Of a stretch of 38,988 nt of DNA, positions 1-8,110 are shown piece by piece. The position numbers and the translations under genes were made by a program. The stretch lies in NCBI GenBank assembly GCA_030016385.1, contig JASEJN010000028.1, positions 1 to 38,988 of the forward strand. The letters are read 5' to 3'. The stretch comes from Clostridiales bacterium. GTDB lineage: Bacteria > Bacillota > Clostridia > Clostridiales > Oxobacteraceae. The notes beneath the pieces were generated by a model that was given only the letters and a program-made list of their open reading frames with translations, was not told where the DNA came from and made no database searches. How positions within the stretch are numbered: the first letter of the stretch is position 1; each line of letters starts with the position of its first letter.

Positions 1-14
1 ACTTACAAAACTTG

Positions 15-68
15 AATCTGCCGAATGAGTGTTCAAAATAACATAAACTCATATTCCCAATCGAAGAT
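15..68 (+). repeat. Dispersed intergenic repeat, copy A
   Basis: This segment contains GAATGAGTGTTCAAAATAAC followed by a CTCATATT block and an AATCGAAGAT end. Closely related segments occur at 3001-3055 (opposite strand), 16467-16520 and, more diverged, 7008-7056. It lies downstream of galU in non-coding DNA. It is followed at 63-87 by a perfect 10-bp inverted repeat (GAAGATTATT/AATAATCTTC). I see no coding potential. The family is not one I can name. Confidence 0.55.
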
Positions 69-91
69 TATTGAAATAATAATCTTCAAAT

Positions 92-144
92 AAAAAAGCA
101 CACCTCCAAATGTCAGTTATTTTTGTCTGACATTTGGGGTGCAC
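92..144 (-). terminator. Intrinsic terminator of galU
   Basis: Read on the minus strand, a GC-containing stem (arms CCAAATGTCAG and CTGACATTTGG, extended by imperfect GTGCACC/GGTGTGC pairing) is followed directly by a TTTTTTA tract. It sits about 35 bases after the galU stop codon, which fits a rho-independent terminator for that gene. Confidence 0.8.
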
Positions 145-177
145 TTCAATTTCATCGTTTGAAATACGGCCTTGTTT

Positions 178-1098
178 TTACTTCCCATCAGAATCTATGG
201 CAGCCTCTTTTAAAAGATCCATAAATTCCGTACTCGTTTTGCTGAGATTATAAAGGTATCTTGCAAAATCGTATTTTAAATCGTCCCTCTTTAATGCGAA
301 CTCCACTGTTGCCTGCAAAAATCCTAATTTGTCGCCCACATCATAGCGGCGGCCTGTAAATTTGTATGCGTACATTGCCTCGGTCTTTAAAAGTTCCCGA
401 AGAGCATCTGTAAGCTGTATCTCTCCACCCGTTCCCGGCTTTGTTCTCTCAAGTATATCGAATATTGAAGGATTGATAATATATCTCCCAAGTATGGCTA
501 TATTCGAAGGAGCTTTATCTATATCAGGTTTTTCGATAAGGTCCTTTACTTTATACACTCTGTCTTCTATGTATTTGTTTGCAACTATACCATACTTATT
601 GACTTCATTTTTATCTACTTCCTGCACTCCAAGTATTGTAGTCTTATACTCGTTGTACACATCAATAAGCTGTTTCAAACATGGTACCTTCGAATCTACC
701 ACATCATCGCCCAGCATAACAGCGAAGGGTTCATTACCTACAAATGTCTTTGCGCATAATATGGCATGCCCCAGGCCCTTTGGCTCCTTCTGCCTTATAT
801 AATAAATATTTGCCATATTGGATACCCGCTCAACAATCTCCAGCAGCTTATCATTTTTTCTGTGTTTTAATTCTGCCTCAAGTTCAACGGATTTATCAAA
901 ATGATCTTCTATAGCCCTTTTGTTCCTTCCCGTAATTATCAATATCTCTTCTATTCCCGAAGCGACAGCTTCTTCAATAATATACTGGATCGTAGGCTTG
1001 TCAACGATAGGAAGCATCTCCTTAGGTTGTGCTTTAGTGGCAGGTAAAAACCTTGTGCCAAGACCTGCCGCAGGTATTACAGCTTTTTTGACTTTCAT
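178..1098 (-). CDS. galU: UTP--glucose-1-phosphate uridylyltransferase
   Basis: A 306-residue cytoplasmic nucleotidyltransferase that makes UDP-glucose and pyrophosphate from UTP and glucose-1-phosphate, feeding cell-envelope glycan synthesis. The N-terminus carries the family's nucleotide-binding signature AAGLGTRFLPATKAQPKEML (residues 10-29), followed by VDKPTIQYIIEEAV. The FAVMLGDDVVD segment near residue 125 is the metal/nucleotide-binding aspartate region, and the GTGGEIQLTDAL motif near 222 is typical of GalU. The length is normal for bacterial GalU. The ATG is preceded by TTTTTTGGAGGTATAAA, a strong ribosome binding site. The gene appears monocistronic: divergent from the transporter gene at 1299 and closed by a hairpin terminator. 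Paralogues such as HasC or GtaB have the same activity, so the symbol is a family-level call. Confidence 0.95.
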   Translation of the reverse strand: MKVKKAVIPAAGLGTRFLPATKAQPKEMLPIVDKPTIQYIIEEAVASGIEEILIITGRNKRAIEDHFDKSVELEAELKHRKNDKLLEIVERVSNMANIYYIRQKEPKGLGHAILCAKTFVGNEPFAVMLGDDVVDSKVPCLKQLIDVYNEYKTTILGVQEVDKNEVNKYGIVANKYIEDRVYKVKDLIEKPDIDKAPSNIAILGRYIINPSIFDILERTKPGTGGEIQLTDALRELLKTEAMYAYKFTGRRYDVGDKLGFLQATVEFALKRDDLKYDFARYLYNLSKTSTEFMDLLKEAAIDSDGK

Positions 1099-1124
1099 TT
1101 TATACCTCCAAAAAAATTTTATTG

Positions 1125-1152
1125 TTTATATTATTCCCGAAAATAATGTAAA
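1125..1152 (-). promoter_or_regulatory. Probable sigma-A promoter of galU
   Basis: On the minus strand, TTTACA (1152-1147) and TATAAA (1130-1125) are separated by 16 bp, with each hexamer one base from consensus. The -10 lies about 26 bases upstream of the galU ATG. The same stretch is an imperfect inverted repeat (GTTTATATTATT / AATAATGTAAAC), so it could also bind a regulator. This is a pattern-based call only. Confidence 0.45.
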
Positions 1153-1298
1153 CGTATTATTCTGGATTAACTCCTTACAAATAAAATGTTCTAATTTATT
1201 ATTTCAACAATTTTTTTTGTTATCCTTCATGGATTTGAAATAAATTCATTTTTATATAAGTAAATATATATTGTCAATATTATTATCGGAGAAATAGC

Positions 1299-2345
1299 AT
1301 GAAAAATAAGGATGTTTCATTGAAGGCAGCCGCAGTTTTTATCGGCACCATAGTAGGGGCGGGTCTCGCATCCGGGCAGGAGATACTTCAATTTTTTACT
1401 TTGTATGGATTTTATGGCCTATTCGGCATAGTAATATGCGGTATCCTGTACATAATAACAGGTTTGATAACCGTGAAGCTTTCATATAAATATAAAACAT
1501 ATTCATACAATGAGCTTATTTATTTAAGTTGCGGCAGATATTTCGGATGGGTAGTCGATGTTCTCACAACCGTTTTCTTCTTTGGAGGAGCATGCATAAT
1601 ACTTTCGGGCAGCGGTTCAATATTTTTGGAATCATTCAAGGCTCCTTACATAATAGGGGCTATAGTCATGGCAGTAGCAACCGCCGCAGTTGTGTTCAAC
1701 TCTACTGATGGTTTGATATTCATAAATTCAATAATAGTGCCTCTTATGATAACCCTCATAGTGACCATATGCATACTGGTATTTGTAGAAAGGCCCGGTT
1801 CATATCACAGCATGATAATAGATATAGTAAATTCTCCGGCATTCAAAAAAAACTGGCTCTGGTCTTCCCTTTTATATTCATCCTTCAATATGCTTTCGAC
1901 AACGGGTGTGATATCGCCTATGACACGGGACATAAAGGACTCGAAAGGCATGGCAAACGGCATAATAATAGGCTCCGTATGCTTATTTATTTTAACGCTT
2001 TTGATGAATATAGTTCTTATTTTAAACGAGCCTAATATTTTCAGGTTCTCAATACCGATGCTATTTGTTGCAAAAACCATAGGCCCTGTGGCCACATTTC
2101 TTCTCTCTATAATAATATGGCTTGAGATGTTCTCAACGGCTGTTTCGGATGTTTACAGCCTTTCAAAAAAAATACATCACAGTTTCAAAATAAACTACAG
2201 ATTTTCCATAGTGTTGATTTTATCAGCCGCCCTCCCGTTTATCAAAATAGGGTTTGAAAACCTCATAAAAGTTCTTTACCCTTCATATGGTTTTATAAGC
2301 TTTATATATATAATCTGTCTTATACGCCTTTATTTGAAAAAATGA
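1299..2345 (+). CDS. YkvI-like multi-pass membrane transporter
   Basis: A 348-residue integral membrane protein with about ten hydrophobic segments and a short basic C-terminus. The first helix contains IGTIVGAGLASGQEILQFF. The GAG.ASGQE pattern is characteristic of YkvI-family proteins, which are distant relatives of the APC amino-acid/cation symporters (family knowledge), and it probably forms the unwound substrate-binding part of helix 1. The substrate is unknown. GGAGAAATAGC just before the ATG is the ribosome binding site. The gene stands alone, divergent from galU, and is followed by a large palindromic repeat. A transport role is inferred from topology and the motif. Specificity cannot be read from the sequence. 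Confidence 0.82.
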   Translation: MKNKDVSLKAAAVFIGTIVGAGLASGQEILQFFTLYGFYGLFGIVICGILYIITGLITVKLSYKYKTYSYNELIYLSCGRYFGWVVDVLTTVFFFGGACIILSGSGSIFLESFKAPYIIGAIVMAVATAAVVFNSTDGLIFINSIIVPLMITLIVTICILVFVERPGSYHSMIIDIVNSPAFKKNWLWSSLLYSSFNMLSTTGVISPMTRDIKDSKGMANGIIIGSVCLFILTLLMNIVLILNEPNIFRFSIPMLFVAKTIGPVATFLLSIIIWLEMFSTAVSDVYSLSKKIHHSFKINYRFSIVLILSAALPFIKIGFENLIKVLYPSYGFISFIYIICLIRLYLKK

Positions 2346-2407
2346 CATAAAATATAATGCAATTTCAATAACATCTGCATATTGTATGGTAGGAAACCTT
2401 ATTTCTA

Positions 2408-2610
2408 GGGCGTATGTAAATTATTTGAAGAATATTATTTCAATCGCTAAGCTCACAGTCTTTAGAGTCTGTAAACTTGTTCAGGGCAGAATCAAAACTC
2501 GCTTCGCAAAAGATTGATTCTGCTAATCCTGAAGCTAAAGTTAACAGACTCTAAAGACTTTCCGCTAATTGCTCTTTCCATAATATTCTTCAAATATAAA
2601 ATATGCACCT
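2408..2610. repeat. MITE-like nested palindrome
   Basis: A roughly 200-bp non-coding segment built of nested inverted repeats. Perfect 16-bp arms lie at 2423-2438 and 2580-2595 (ATTTGAAGAATATTAT and complement). A second perfect 16-bp pair lies at 2457-2472 and 2544-2559 (AGTCTTTAGAGTCTGT). A third, CAGAATCAA/TTGATTCTG, lies at 2487-2495 and 2514-2522, with TTCAGG/CCTGAA between. The outermost ends (GGGCGTATGT... and ...ATATGCACC) are imperfect terminal repeats resembling the small palindromes at 6870, 7075 and 10221. It ends about 10 bases before the YmaF-like gene's ribosome binding site. I interpret it as a miniature transposon or fold-back element; no transposase is present. Confidence 0.6.
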
Positions 2611-2630
2611 TATTTCAAGGAGATGGTTTT

Positions 2631-2948
2631 ATGTCAGACTTTGGCAGACACGAACATGAATGCTGTGGAGTTACCGATCGTTATTGTAATCATTGCCATA
2701 AAATCAAAGATTTGAAATCGTGCAAGCTCATTTTTCTGGAGCAGGGGCGCAATCATGTACACTATTATTATGGGAAAACTTCCAAAGACGATAAACATAG
2801 GCATAATGTCTGTTTTTATACAGGTCCTGCCATGCCGGCAGCATGCGGCTGCGGGCACTACCATTATTATTACGGCATAACATCATGCGACGACGGACAC
2901 GTTCATTATTTCAGGGGTATAACCGATATATATGGTAAAAACGAATAG
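2631..2948 (+). CDS. YmaF-like His/Cys-rich small protein
   Basis: A 105-residue protein rich in histidine, cysteine and tyrosine. It contains two HYYYG motifs (RNHVHYYYGKTS near residue 45 and GHYHYYYGITS near 75) and a related GHVHYFRGIT near the end, alternating with acidic SxDDxHxH stretches. This matches the YmaF family of uncharacterised Bacillota proteins. The spacing of His and Cys (CCGVTDRYCNHCHK at residues 11-24) suggests metal binding, but that is inference. The ATG at 2631 is chosen because AAGGAG lies 7 bases upstream. An in-frame extension to 2514 would run through the palindromic repeat and is rejected. Function is unknown. Confidence 0.75.
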   Translation: MSDFGRHEHECCGVTDRYCNHCHKIKDLKSCKLIFLEQGRNHVHYYYGKTSKDDKHRHNVCFYTGPAMPAACGCGHYHYYYGITSCDDGHVHYFRGITDIYGKNE

Positions 2949-3000
2949 GAAAATCAGCGGCTGCTCATATCTTGTGAAGAAAGCGGCCGCTATATTTATT

Positions 3001-3055
3001 ATCCTCGATTCGTAATATGAGCTTGTGTTATTTTGAACACTCATTCGCCAGATTG
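3001..3055 (-). repeat. Dispersed intergenic repeat, copy B
   Basis: On the minus strand this reads GCGAATGAGTGTTCAAAATA, then ACACAAGCTCATATTACGAA and TCGAGGAT, nearly the same as the segment at 15-68. It lies between the convergent YmaF-like and DUF2695-like genes, about 9 bases past the latter's stop codon. Confidence 0.6.
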
Positions 3056-3063
3056 AAGATTTA

Positions 3064-3375
3064 TTATTCCACGTCTTGCAAGTCCATAAAATGCCCGAGT
3101 TTCTTTATGACGATGTTCTTAGCCATTGCATTTTTGCCGACTTCACAGTCGCAATAGCCTCCATTGTCTTCAAACAGTGCCATTATTTCATCCTCATATT
3201 CCGGCAGGTATTTTTCGACCACTTCTCTTGCTTTATCATTGGAATTGCAGTCACAAAAAGCTTCATCGCAGGCCTCATCCATTTCGTCCAGGAACTGAGT
3301 GAAATAATCGATCTTTTCATCTGCGCCCTCAAGCATTATTTCGCCGTTTTTTATATAAGCCTTAAACTGCGGCAT
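3064..3375 (-). CDS. DUF2695-like small acidic protein
   Basis: A 103-residue acidic protein with a cysteine-containing central stretch (ACDEAFCDCNSND) and a GGYCDCEVGKNA motif near residue 78. The GG-CDCEV signature is typical of DUF2695 proteins, whose function is not known. The ATG encoding MPQFKAYIKN at 3375 is chosen because AGGAGG lies 6 bases upstream. An upstream in-frame GTG would place the ribosome binding site inside the coding sequence. It is probably monocistronic, since its 3' neighbour is convergent. The paired cysteines could bind metal, but nothing in the context supports a specific role. Confidence 0.65.
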   Translation of the reverse strand: MPQFKAYIKNGEIMLEGADEKIDYFTQFLDEMDEACDEAFCDCNSNDKAREVVEKYLPEYEDEIMALFEDNGGYCDCEVGKNAMAKNIVIKKLGHFMDLQDVE

Positions 3376-3535
3376 ATAATCCCTCCTCTTCACTTCGGAA
3401 ACTCTGGATTTGCCCTTGACTTGAAAAACCCTGCAAAGCTTGAAATAGTAAATAAAGTATCAAGGACCAACACCATTCTTTTAAATAGCTATTCTTAAAG
3501 TATAAAATATATGCCACATTTTATTGAATCGCCTA

Positions 3536-6166
3536 TTACATATCTTCTTCCTTGAGTGCATCGATGATATTTTCCTTCTTGATTTTAGCGCTTGAATACA
3601 ACATGGTGGAAGCCACTATTATAAAGACCAGAGCGATTGCCACTCCATAGTTTGCCCACGGCAGAGAAAACTCAAAATCATATTTTAGGCCCTCCAAATA
3701 GTAGAGTCGCCACGCGATGGCTATGCTGATCGGCAGACCATACAATAACGCTTTCATTCCATAAAATACGCTCTCAAATCGGATCATCTTGTTAAAGCTT
3801 CTGGGTGTCATCCCAACCGAGCGGAGCATTGCGAATTCCTTGCGCCGCAATGCCACGCTTGTGGATATTGTATTAAAGATATTTGCAATGCAAATAAGAC
3901 TTATGAGGATGATAAAACCATAGATAAAGACCTCGAGAAACAACCTGTAATCCCGTTCAGATTTAGCACTGGCAGCGATATTTAAGATGATTATCCTGCC
4001 ATTTAAAGTATTATCTGTAAGCTTTTTTATTTGCTCTTCTAATTTATCGCTGTTGCTTGTATTCAAATACATGCTTTGTCTTATGCTTTTTTGGTATTCA
4101 GGGCGAAGCTTAGACTGAAACGCCTTGAAAACTTCTTCACTAACCACCAGCGTATTTTCATAAGATTGGGTAAGTATGCCCATAGGCCTTTTATCCGTAA
4201 CCGTTCCTGCTATGAAATCGAATTTTTCAAGCTGATTTTCCCGATAAGGATAACAAAAATGCAGCAGTCCTCCGGGTTTTATGTTCAAATTTTCGCCGGC
4301 AACATATTTTTTATCAATGGGAACTTTAATGTAATTTATTAAAATTCCATTCAAAACATCTGGATTCTCATAATCCCTTGGATCTGCACCCACAGATTTT
4401 GCGTATTTTTCAAATGCCGGCCCATCAAGGCAGTAAATTCTCGCGCTTATGTTATATTTGCCCTGTTTATCCGGTTTCATTGATTTCACTATTTTTTTAG
4501 CCGTCTCTGTCAACTGGGTTTTGTCTGCCAGAAATATACCCTCAGTCACCTGTGCCATTGCAGAATCAGTAACAAAGTCAAGCCGGGCAATTTTACCATT
4601 TAGCTCTTTAATCTCCGACGGAGGCACATCCATATAATCTACTGAGATATCGTAATTCAAGCCCATATAGCGTGCAGAAGATGCTTTGCCTGCAAAGTCG
4701 GCATAATATGAAACGGTCAAAAATAAAACAAGGCTGATAATAAGCGATAAAACAGTAGCACGATATTTCCTTCGGTTGCGCTTCAGATTCTTCAACGCGA
4801 TTTCTCCTTCAAAGCCAAACAGCGGCCGAACCAGGCGAGAAACTTTCACTGTTTTTTTGGTCAATTTTATTTCCTTCGTCTGGCGTATCGCATCGATAGG
4901 CATGATTCTGGAAGCACGCCTTGCAGGAATCCATGCCGAAATAAAAATTGTTAAAGCTGCAAATACAACCGCTACCGCAATCGACAGAGGCGAAACCACA
5001 AGTTCAAGCTGCAGGCCGTATGACGAAAATGATGTAAAACTTTCCATCAAAGGGCGTAAGGCAAATATAGTGATTCCAATGCCTGCAATTCCTGCTGCGA
5101 TCCCCGCCGGGATCCCGACAAGCCCTATGAGCAGAGCTTCAAAATAAACATTTTGCCTCTTTTGTCCCTTGGTCGCCCCCACACTTGCAAGCATTCCAAG
5201 CTGGCGGGTACGCTCAGATACGGAAATCGCAAATGCGTTATATATAAGCGATATGGAAGCTATCATGATAATGACAATCATAATAAGGACAAAGCCATAT
5301 ATGATAGTTTGCGTATTATCGTCTTTAACGGCTCCATAGTATCTCAGCAATTCATCGTTGAACTCTACCTCATTGGCGTCCTTTCCAACACTTCCCGCAA
5401 GAGAATTCACATCATCAAAAAAATGATGGGTCAGCTTTCCGGCGAGTATTGTTACATTCACGTTATCATCGGGTTTTAACGCACTTTCATCAAGATATGT
5501 GACGGCCGTATAACCCGGAGCCCAGCGGGGTTCAAAATTAGGGCGCTTTATGATGCCTACAACTGTATATATTTTAGTGGATTCAGGTACAAGCTTTTCC
5601 TCATAAGTAACTTCGCCTTTTTCATCCTTTGTATTCCCAGACTGGAGGGAGGTATCCTGCAATAATTCTTTACCGTCGCTTCCTATTCGTTTCCCTATAT
5701 TGAGCTTCAGCTTATCGCCGATATGATACGTTACGCCCCCATTGGTTTGAATATGCTGGGACAATACAAGTTCACCGTCATTTTGCGGCATGCGCCCGGC
5801 AACCAGTGTAGTGGGGAACTTTATGTTGTTTTTCATATCATACTGCTCGATGAACAGGTATGGCTTTTGATCATTCTTAGAGCCGTTCAAGCGGGCATAA
5901 CCTATGTTGCGGCTTAGCATGACCTGCTTTATAAACTTGGCGTTTTCTATGGTCTTTATATCACTTACCTTAACGTTTGTAATTGTGGCATGCCAGTTGC
6001 CGTCGCTTACAATAGCTCTATTCCGCATCAAAGTTATAAATGATGAACAAAAAGTGGAAACAGCAGTAATCATGGAGGTAGAAATGATAATTCCGATAAT
6101 AGTTACAACGGTCCATTTCCGGTTTCGTTTCAGGCTTCTAAGGGTGAATTGTTCAATAACGTTCAT
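3536..6166 (-). CDS. ABC transporter permease, FtsX/MacB type, 876 aa
   Basis: A large membrane protein with about eight predicted transmembrane helices: one near residues 18-40, three near 290-415, one near 470-490 and three near 745-870. A long extracytoplasmic region lies between helices 1 and 2, and another between helices 5 and 6. The helix 2-4 and 6-8 blocks are FtsX-type domains, each with the RxLGMLASVGATKGQ or RRKEFAMLRSVGMTPRS cytoplasmic loop that contacts the ATPase. Such permeases do not move substrates across the membrane conventionally; they export lipophilic compounds or antimicrobial peptides, or do mechanical work (family knowledge). The start codon overlaps the ATPase gene stop by 4 bases, so the two are co-translated. 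The adjacent two-component system suggests induction by an envelope stress or peptide. Confidence 0.88.
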   Translation of the reverse strand: MNVIEQFTLRSLKRNRKWTVVTIIGIIISTSMITAVSTFCSSFITLMRNRAIVSDGNWHATITNVKVSDIKTIENAKFIKQVMLSRNIGYARLNGSKNDQKPYLFIEQYDMKNNIKFPTTLVAGRMPQNDGELVLSQHIQTNGGVTYHIGDKLKLNIGKRIGSDGKELLQDTSLQSGNTKDEKGEVTYEEKLVPESTKIYTVVGIIKRPNFEPRWAPGYTAVTYLDESALKPDDNVNVTILAGKLTHHFFDDVNSLAGSVGKDANEVEFNDELLRYYGAVKDDNTQTIIYGFVLIMIVIIMIASISLIYNAFAISVSERTRQLGMLASVGATKGQKRQNVYFEALLIGLVGIPAGIAAGIAGIGITIFALRPLMESFTSFSSYGLQLELVVSPLSIAVAVVFAALTIFISAWIPARRASRIMPIDAIRQTKEIKLTKKTVKVSRLVRPLFGFEGEIALKNLKRNRRKYRATVLSLIISLVLFLTVSYYADFAGKASSARYMGLNYDISVDYMDVPPSEIKELNGKIARLDFVTDSAMAQVTEGIFLADKTQLTETAKKIVKSMKPDKQGKYNISARIYCLDGPAFEKYAKSVGADPRDYENPDVLNGILINYIKVPIDKKYVAGENLNIKPGGLLHFCYPYRENQLEKFDFIAGTVTDKRPMGILTQSYENTLVVSEEVFKAFQSKLRPEYQKSIRQSMYLNTSNSDKLEEQIKKLTDNTLNGRIIILNIAASAKSERDYRLFLEVFIYGFIILISLICIANIFNTISTSVALRRKEFAMLRSVGMTPRSFNKMIRFESVFYGMKALLYGLPISIAIAWRLYYLEGLKYDFEFSLPWANYGVAIALVFIIVASTMLYSSAKIKKENIIDALKEEDM

Positions 6167-6846
6167 AAACGTATCACCTCATCCTTAGCGATGTGCCCGT
6201 CCTCGATTGCAATAATGCGGTCGGCCTGCAGGGCGATATTCTGGTCATGGGTAACCAGTATAAGCGTCTGGTTATATTTTTTATTGGACATGCGAAGCAA
6301 ATTTATTATATCTGCGCTGTTTTTGCTGTCAAGGTTCCCTGTCGGCTCATCCGCAAGCACCAGCGCAGGGCTGTTTATAAGCGCACGGCCGATGGAGACG
6401 CGCTGCTGCTGGCCGCCTGAAAGCTGATTTGGAAGATACTTTGCCCGATCGTTTAAATTAAGAGTTGAAAGAATTGCCGAGAGCTGCCCTTTTTCAGGCT
6501 TGCGCTCATCCAAAAGCAGAGGCAGCATAATATTCTCTTCTACATTCAGAACCGGAATCAAATTGTAAAACTGATATATCAGCCCTATCTGCCGCCGCCT
6601 AAAGATGGCAAGCTTTGTCTCATTCAATGTATAAATATCCGTATTCTCGATTAATACCCTTCCGGATGTCGGACGATCCACACCTCCCAATATGTGAAGC
6701 AGTGTGGATTTGCCTGACCCCGACGGGCCAATTATAGAAACAAATTCTCCCTTTTTCACCGAAAACGATATGTTATCCAGCGCTCTCACTTCAGCATTAC
6801 CGCTGCCATAGGTCTTGGACAGATTTTCTACCCTTAAAATTTCCAA
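6163..6846 (-). CDS. ABC transporter ATP-binding protein, LolD/MacB/BceA type
   Basis: A 227-residue nucleotide-binding subunit. It has a Walker A motif (IGPSGSGKSTLLH near residue 40), a Q-loop (IYQFYNLIP near 90), an ABC signature (LSGGQQQRVSIGRAL near 142), Walker B (ALVLADEPTGNLD near 162) and an H-loop (LILVTHD near 195). The DEPTGNLDS form is typical of the MacB/LolD/BceA subfamily that pairs with FtsX-type permeases, which matches the gene directly downstream. The start appears to be TTG, with AGGGGG about 8 bases upstream; no in-frame ATG precedes it. It drives the permease by ATP hydrolysis at the inner face of the membrane. Confidence 0.92.
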   Translation of the reverse strand: MEILRVENLSKTYGSGNAEVRALDNISFSVKKGEFVSIIGPSGSGKSTLLHILGGVDRPTSGRVLIENTDIYTLNETKLAIFRRRQIGLIYQFYNLIPVLNVEENIMLPLLLDERKPEKGQLSAILSTLNLNDRAKYLPNQLSGGQQQRVSIGRALINSPALVLADEPTGNLDSKNSADIINLLRMSNKKYNQTLILVTHDQNIALQADRIIAIEDGHIAKDEVIRL

Positions 6847-6869
6847 AATGCATACCCCCTTGGTAAGGA

Positions 6870-6902
6870 GTACGTATTTTTATATTTGAAAAATATATGT
6901 AC
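6870..6902. repeat. Dispersed 35-bp palindrome, copy 1
   Basis: GTACGTATTTTTATATTTGA followed by AAAATATATGTAC forms an almost perfect palindrome centred on TTTGAA. Similar palindromes lie at 7075-7108 and 10221-10255, and the ends of the 2408-2610 element resemble them. It sits just upstream of the ABC ATPase ribosome binding site, so it may also form part of the mRNA leader. Confidence 0.5.
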
Positions 6903-7007
6903 CCCTATTGATAAGTTATACCTTATATCATAAGCCTCAAAAATGACGGACGGGTGACTTTTTTGATGACATTTCTGTCACAAAGCAATTTAATCGCAAT
7001 CATCTTC

Positions 7008-7056
7008 TATTCGTAATTTGAGCTTGTGTTATTTATGACCGATTTCATTACGAATC
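7008..7056 (-). repeat. Dispersed intergenic repeat, copy D (diverged)
   Basis: The minus strand contains AATAACACAAGCTCAAATTA followed by CGAATAGAAGAT, matching the second half of the copies at 15-68 and 3001-3055. The first half differs. It lies between the histidine kinase gene and the ABC operon, next to two small palindromes. The 6847-7101 gap therefore consists largely of repeat elements. Confidence 0.4.
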
Positions 7057-7074
7057 GAAGGTAATCATTTTTGG

Positions 7075-7108
7075 GGGTACATTTTTTATATTTAAAAAAT
7101 ATTAATGC
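7075..7108. repeat. Dispersed 35-bp palindrome, copy 2
   Basis: GGGTACATTTTTTATATTTA followed by AAAAATATTAATGC is an imperfect palindrome of the same type as 6870-6902 and 10221-10255. It overlaps the stop codon of the histidine kinase gene (7102-7104), so it could fold at the 3' end of that transcript. Confidence 0.4.
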
Positions 7109-8100
7109 ATCCATTTTTTAGGAAAACGCAAAATAAATTCCGACCCTTCTTTAGGTTTGCTTTTCACTTCAATAGTTCCATTCTGCGCTTCAATAATGGA
7201 TTTTGCCATGGCAAGCCCGATACCCACACTATCGCTTCCGGCATTTTTGCCCTTGTAAAACCTGTTAAATATATAAGGCAAATCCGCTTTATCCATGCCT
7301 TCACCGTTATCTTTCACCGTTATTTGAGTAAACAGCGCATTGGTAAAAACCGATATATCGATTTCCCCTCCAGATGGCGTATGCTCAATACAATTTTTGA
7401 TAATATTGAGCAAAGCTTCTGATGTCCAGTTAGGATCGCATACAAAAAATATATGGTCGGTTTTGACGGACAGCATTTGATTTTTAATCTCCATAGGTAT
7501 CAGCATGGGAGCGCAGGCCTTTTCAATAAGATCATCGGGATTGGTGCTTTGGCATTTGAATGCAACTGCATCTGCGTCGAGCTTGGAAAGCTTGAGCAGC
7601 GATTCCACCAGCCATTGCAGCCTTTCCAACTGCCTCTTGATTTTTCTAGTAAATTCAGTGCGCTTCTTATAAGTTAGATCGCCGTCACAAAGCAAATCCG
7701 TCATTACGAACATAGACGTAAGGGGCGTCTTCAATTGATGTGATATATCCGAAAGAGAATTTGCAAGATTGATTTTATCTCTCTTCAGCTGTTCATTTTG
7801 TTCTCTAAGCATCACCGTGACCTTATAAATTTCGCTTTTTAATATCGACAGCTCACCTTCATTATTATCCTGCAATTCCAGAAAGTAATCTCCGCTGTTT
7901 ACTCGTTTCAAATAATCGCCAAGTCGCATCAACTGGCGGTAACGCCAATATGTAAAAATAAAAAATACAGCAATCAGCAATAGGAAAAAGCTTCCGCCTA
8001 TAACTGCCGCCATCGGCGAAATGGTATAAAAAATAGCAGTACCTATTATGCCGATTGTAAGAACCGTTAAAAGCAGATACTTCACCTCTCTGTTTCGCAA
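7102..8100 (-). CDS. Sensor histidine kinase
   Basis: A membrane-bound kinase of about 332 residues. Two helices near the N-terminus enclose a very short outside loop, and a cytoplasmic linker follows. Then come the HisKA domain with the phospho-acceptor motif SDISHQLKTPLTSM and an HATPase domain with N-box (LLNIIKNCIEHTP), G1 (DNGEGMDK), F-box (IFNRFYKGK) and G2 (GIGLAMAKSI). The lack of a large sensor domain resembles intramembrane-sensing kinases that read the state of a neighbouring ABC transporter (family knowledge); that role is inferred here. The start is uncertain. I prefer TTG at 8100, since GAGGTG lies 6 bases upstream and only short non-family sequence precedes it. In-frame TTG at 8103 and GTG at 8118 are alternatives, the latter overlapping the regulator gene. 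Confidence 0.88.
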   Translation of the reverse strand: MRNREVKYLLLTVLTIGIIGTAIFYTISPMAAVIGGSFFLLLIAVFFIFTYWRYRQLMRLGDYLKRVNSGDYFLELQDNNEGELSILKSEIYKVTVMLREQNEQLKRDKINLANSLSDISHQLKTPLTSMFVMTDLLCDGDLTYKKRTEFTRKIKRQLERLQWLVESLLKLSKLDADAVAFKCQSTNPDDLIEKACAPMLIPMEIKNQMLSVKTDHIFFVCDPNWTSEALLNIIKNCIEHTPSGGEIDISVFTNALFTQITVKDNGEGMDKADLPYIFNRFYKGKNAGSDSVGIGLAMAKSIIEAQNGTIEVKSKPKEGSEFILRFPKKWMH

Positions 8101-8110
8101 CAAGCCCACC

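Noticed and set aside
4776..5147. Plus-strand open frame of 123 codons opposite the ABC permease
   Set aside because: It lies wholly antisense to a well-supported coding region, has no ribosome binding site and low-complexity composition. The same holds for other antisense frames such as 362-802 and 12741-12980.
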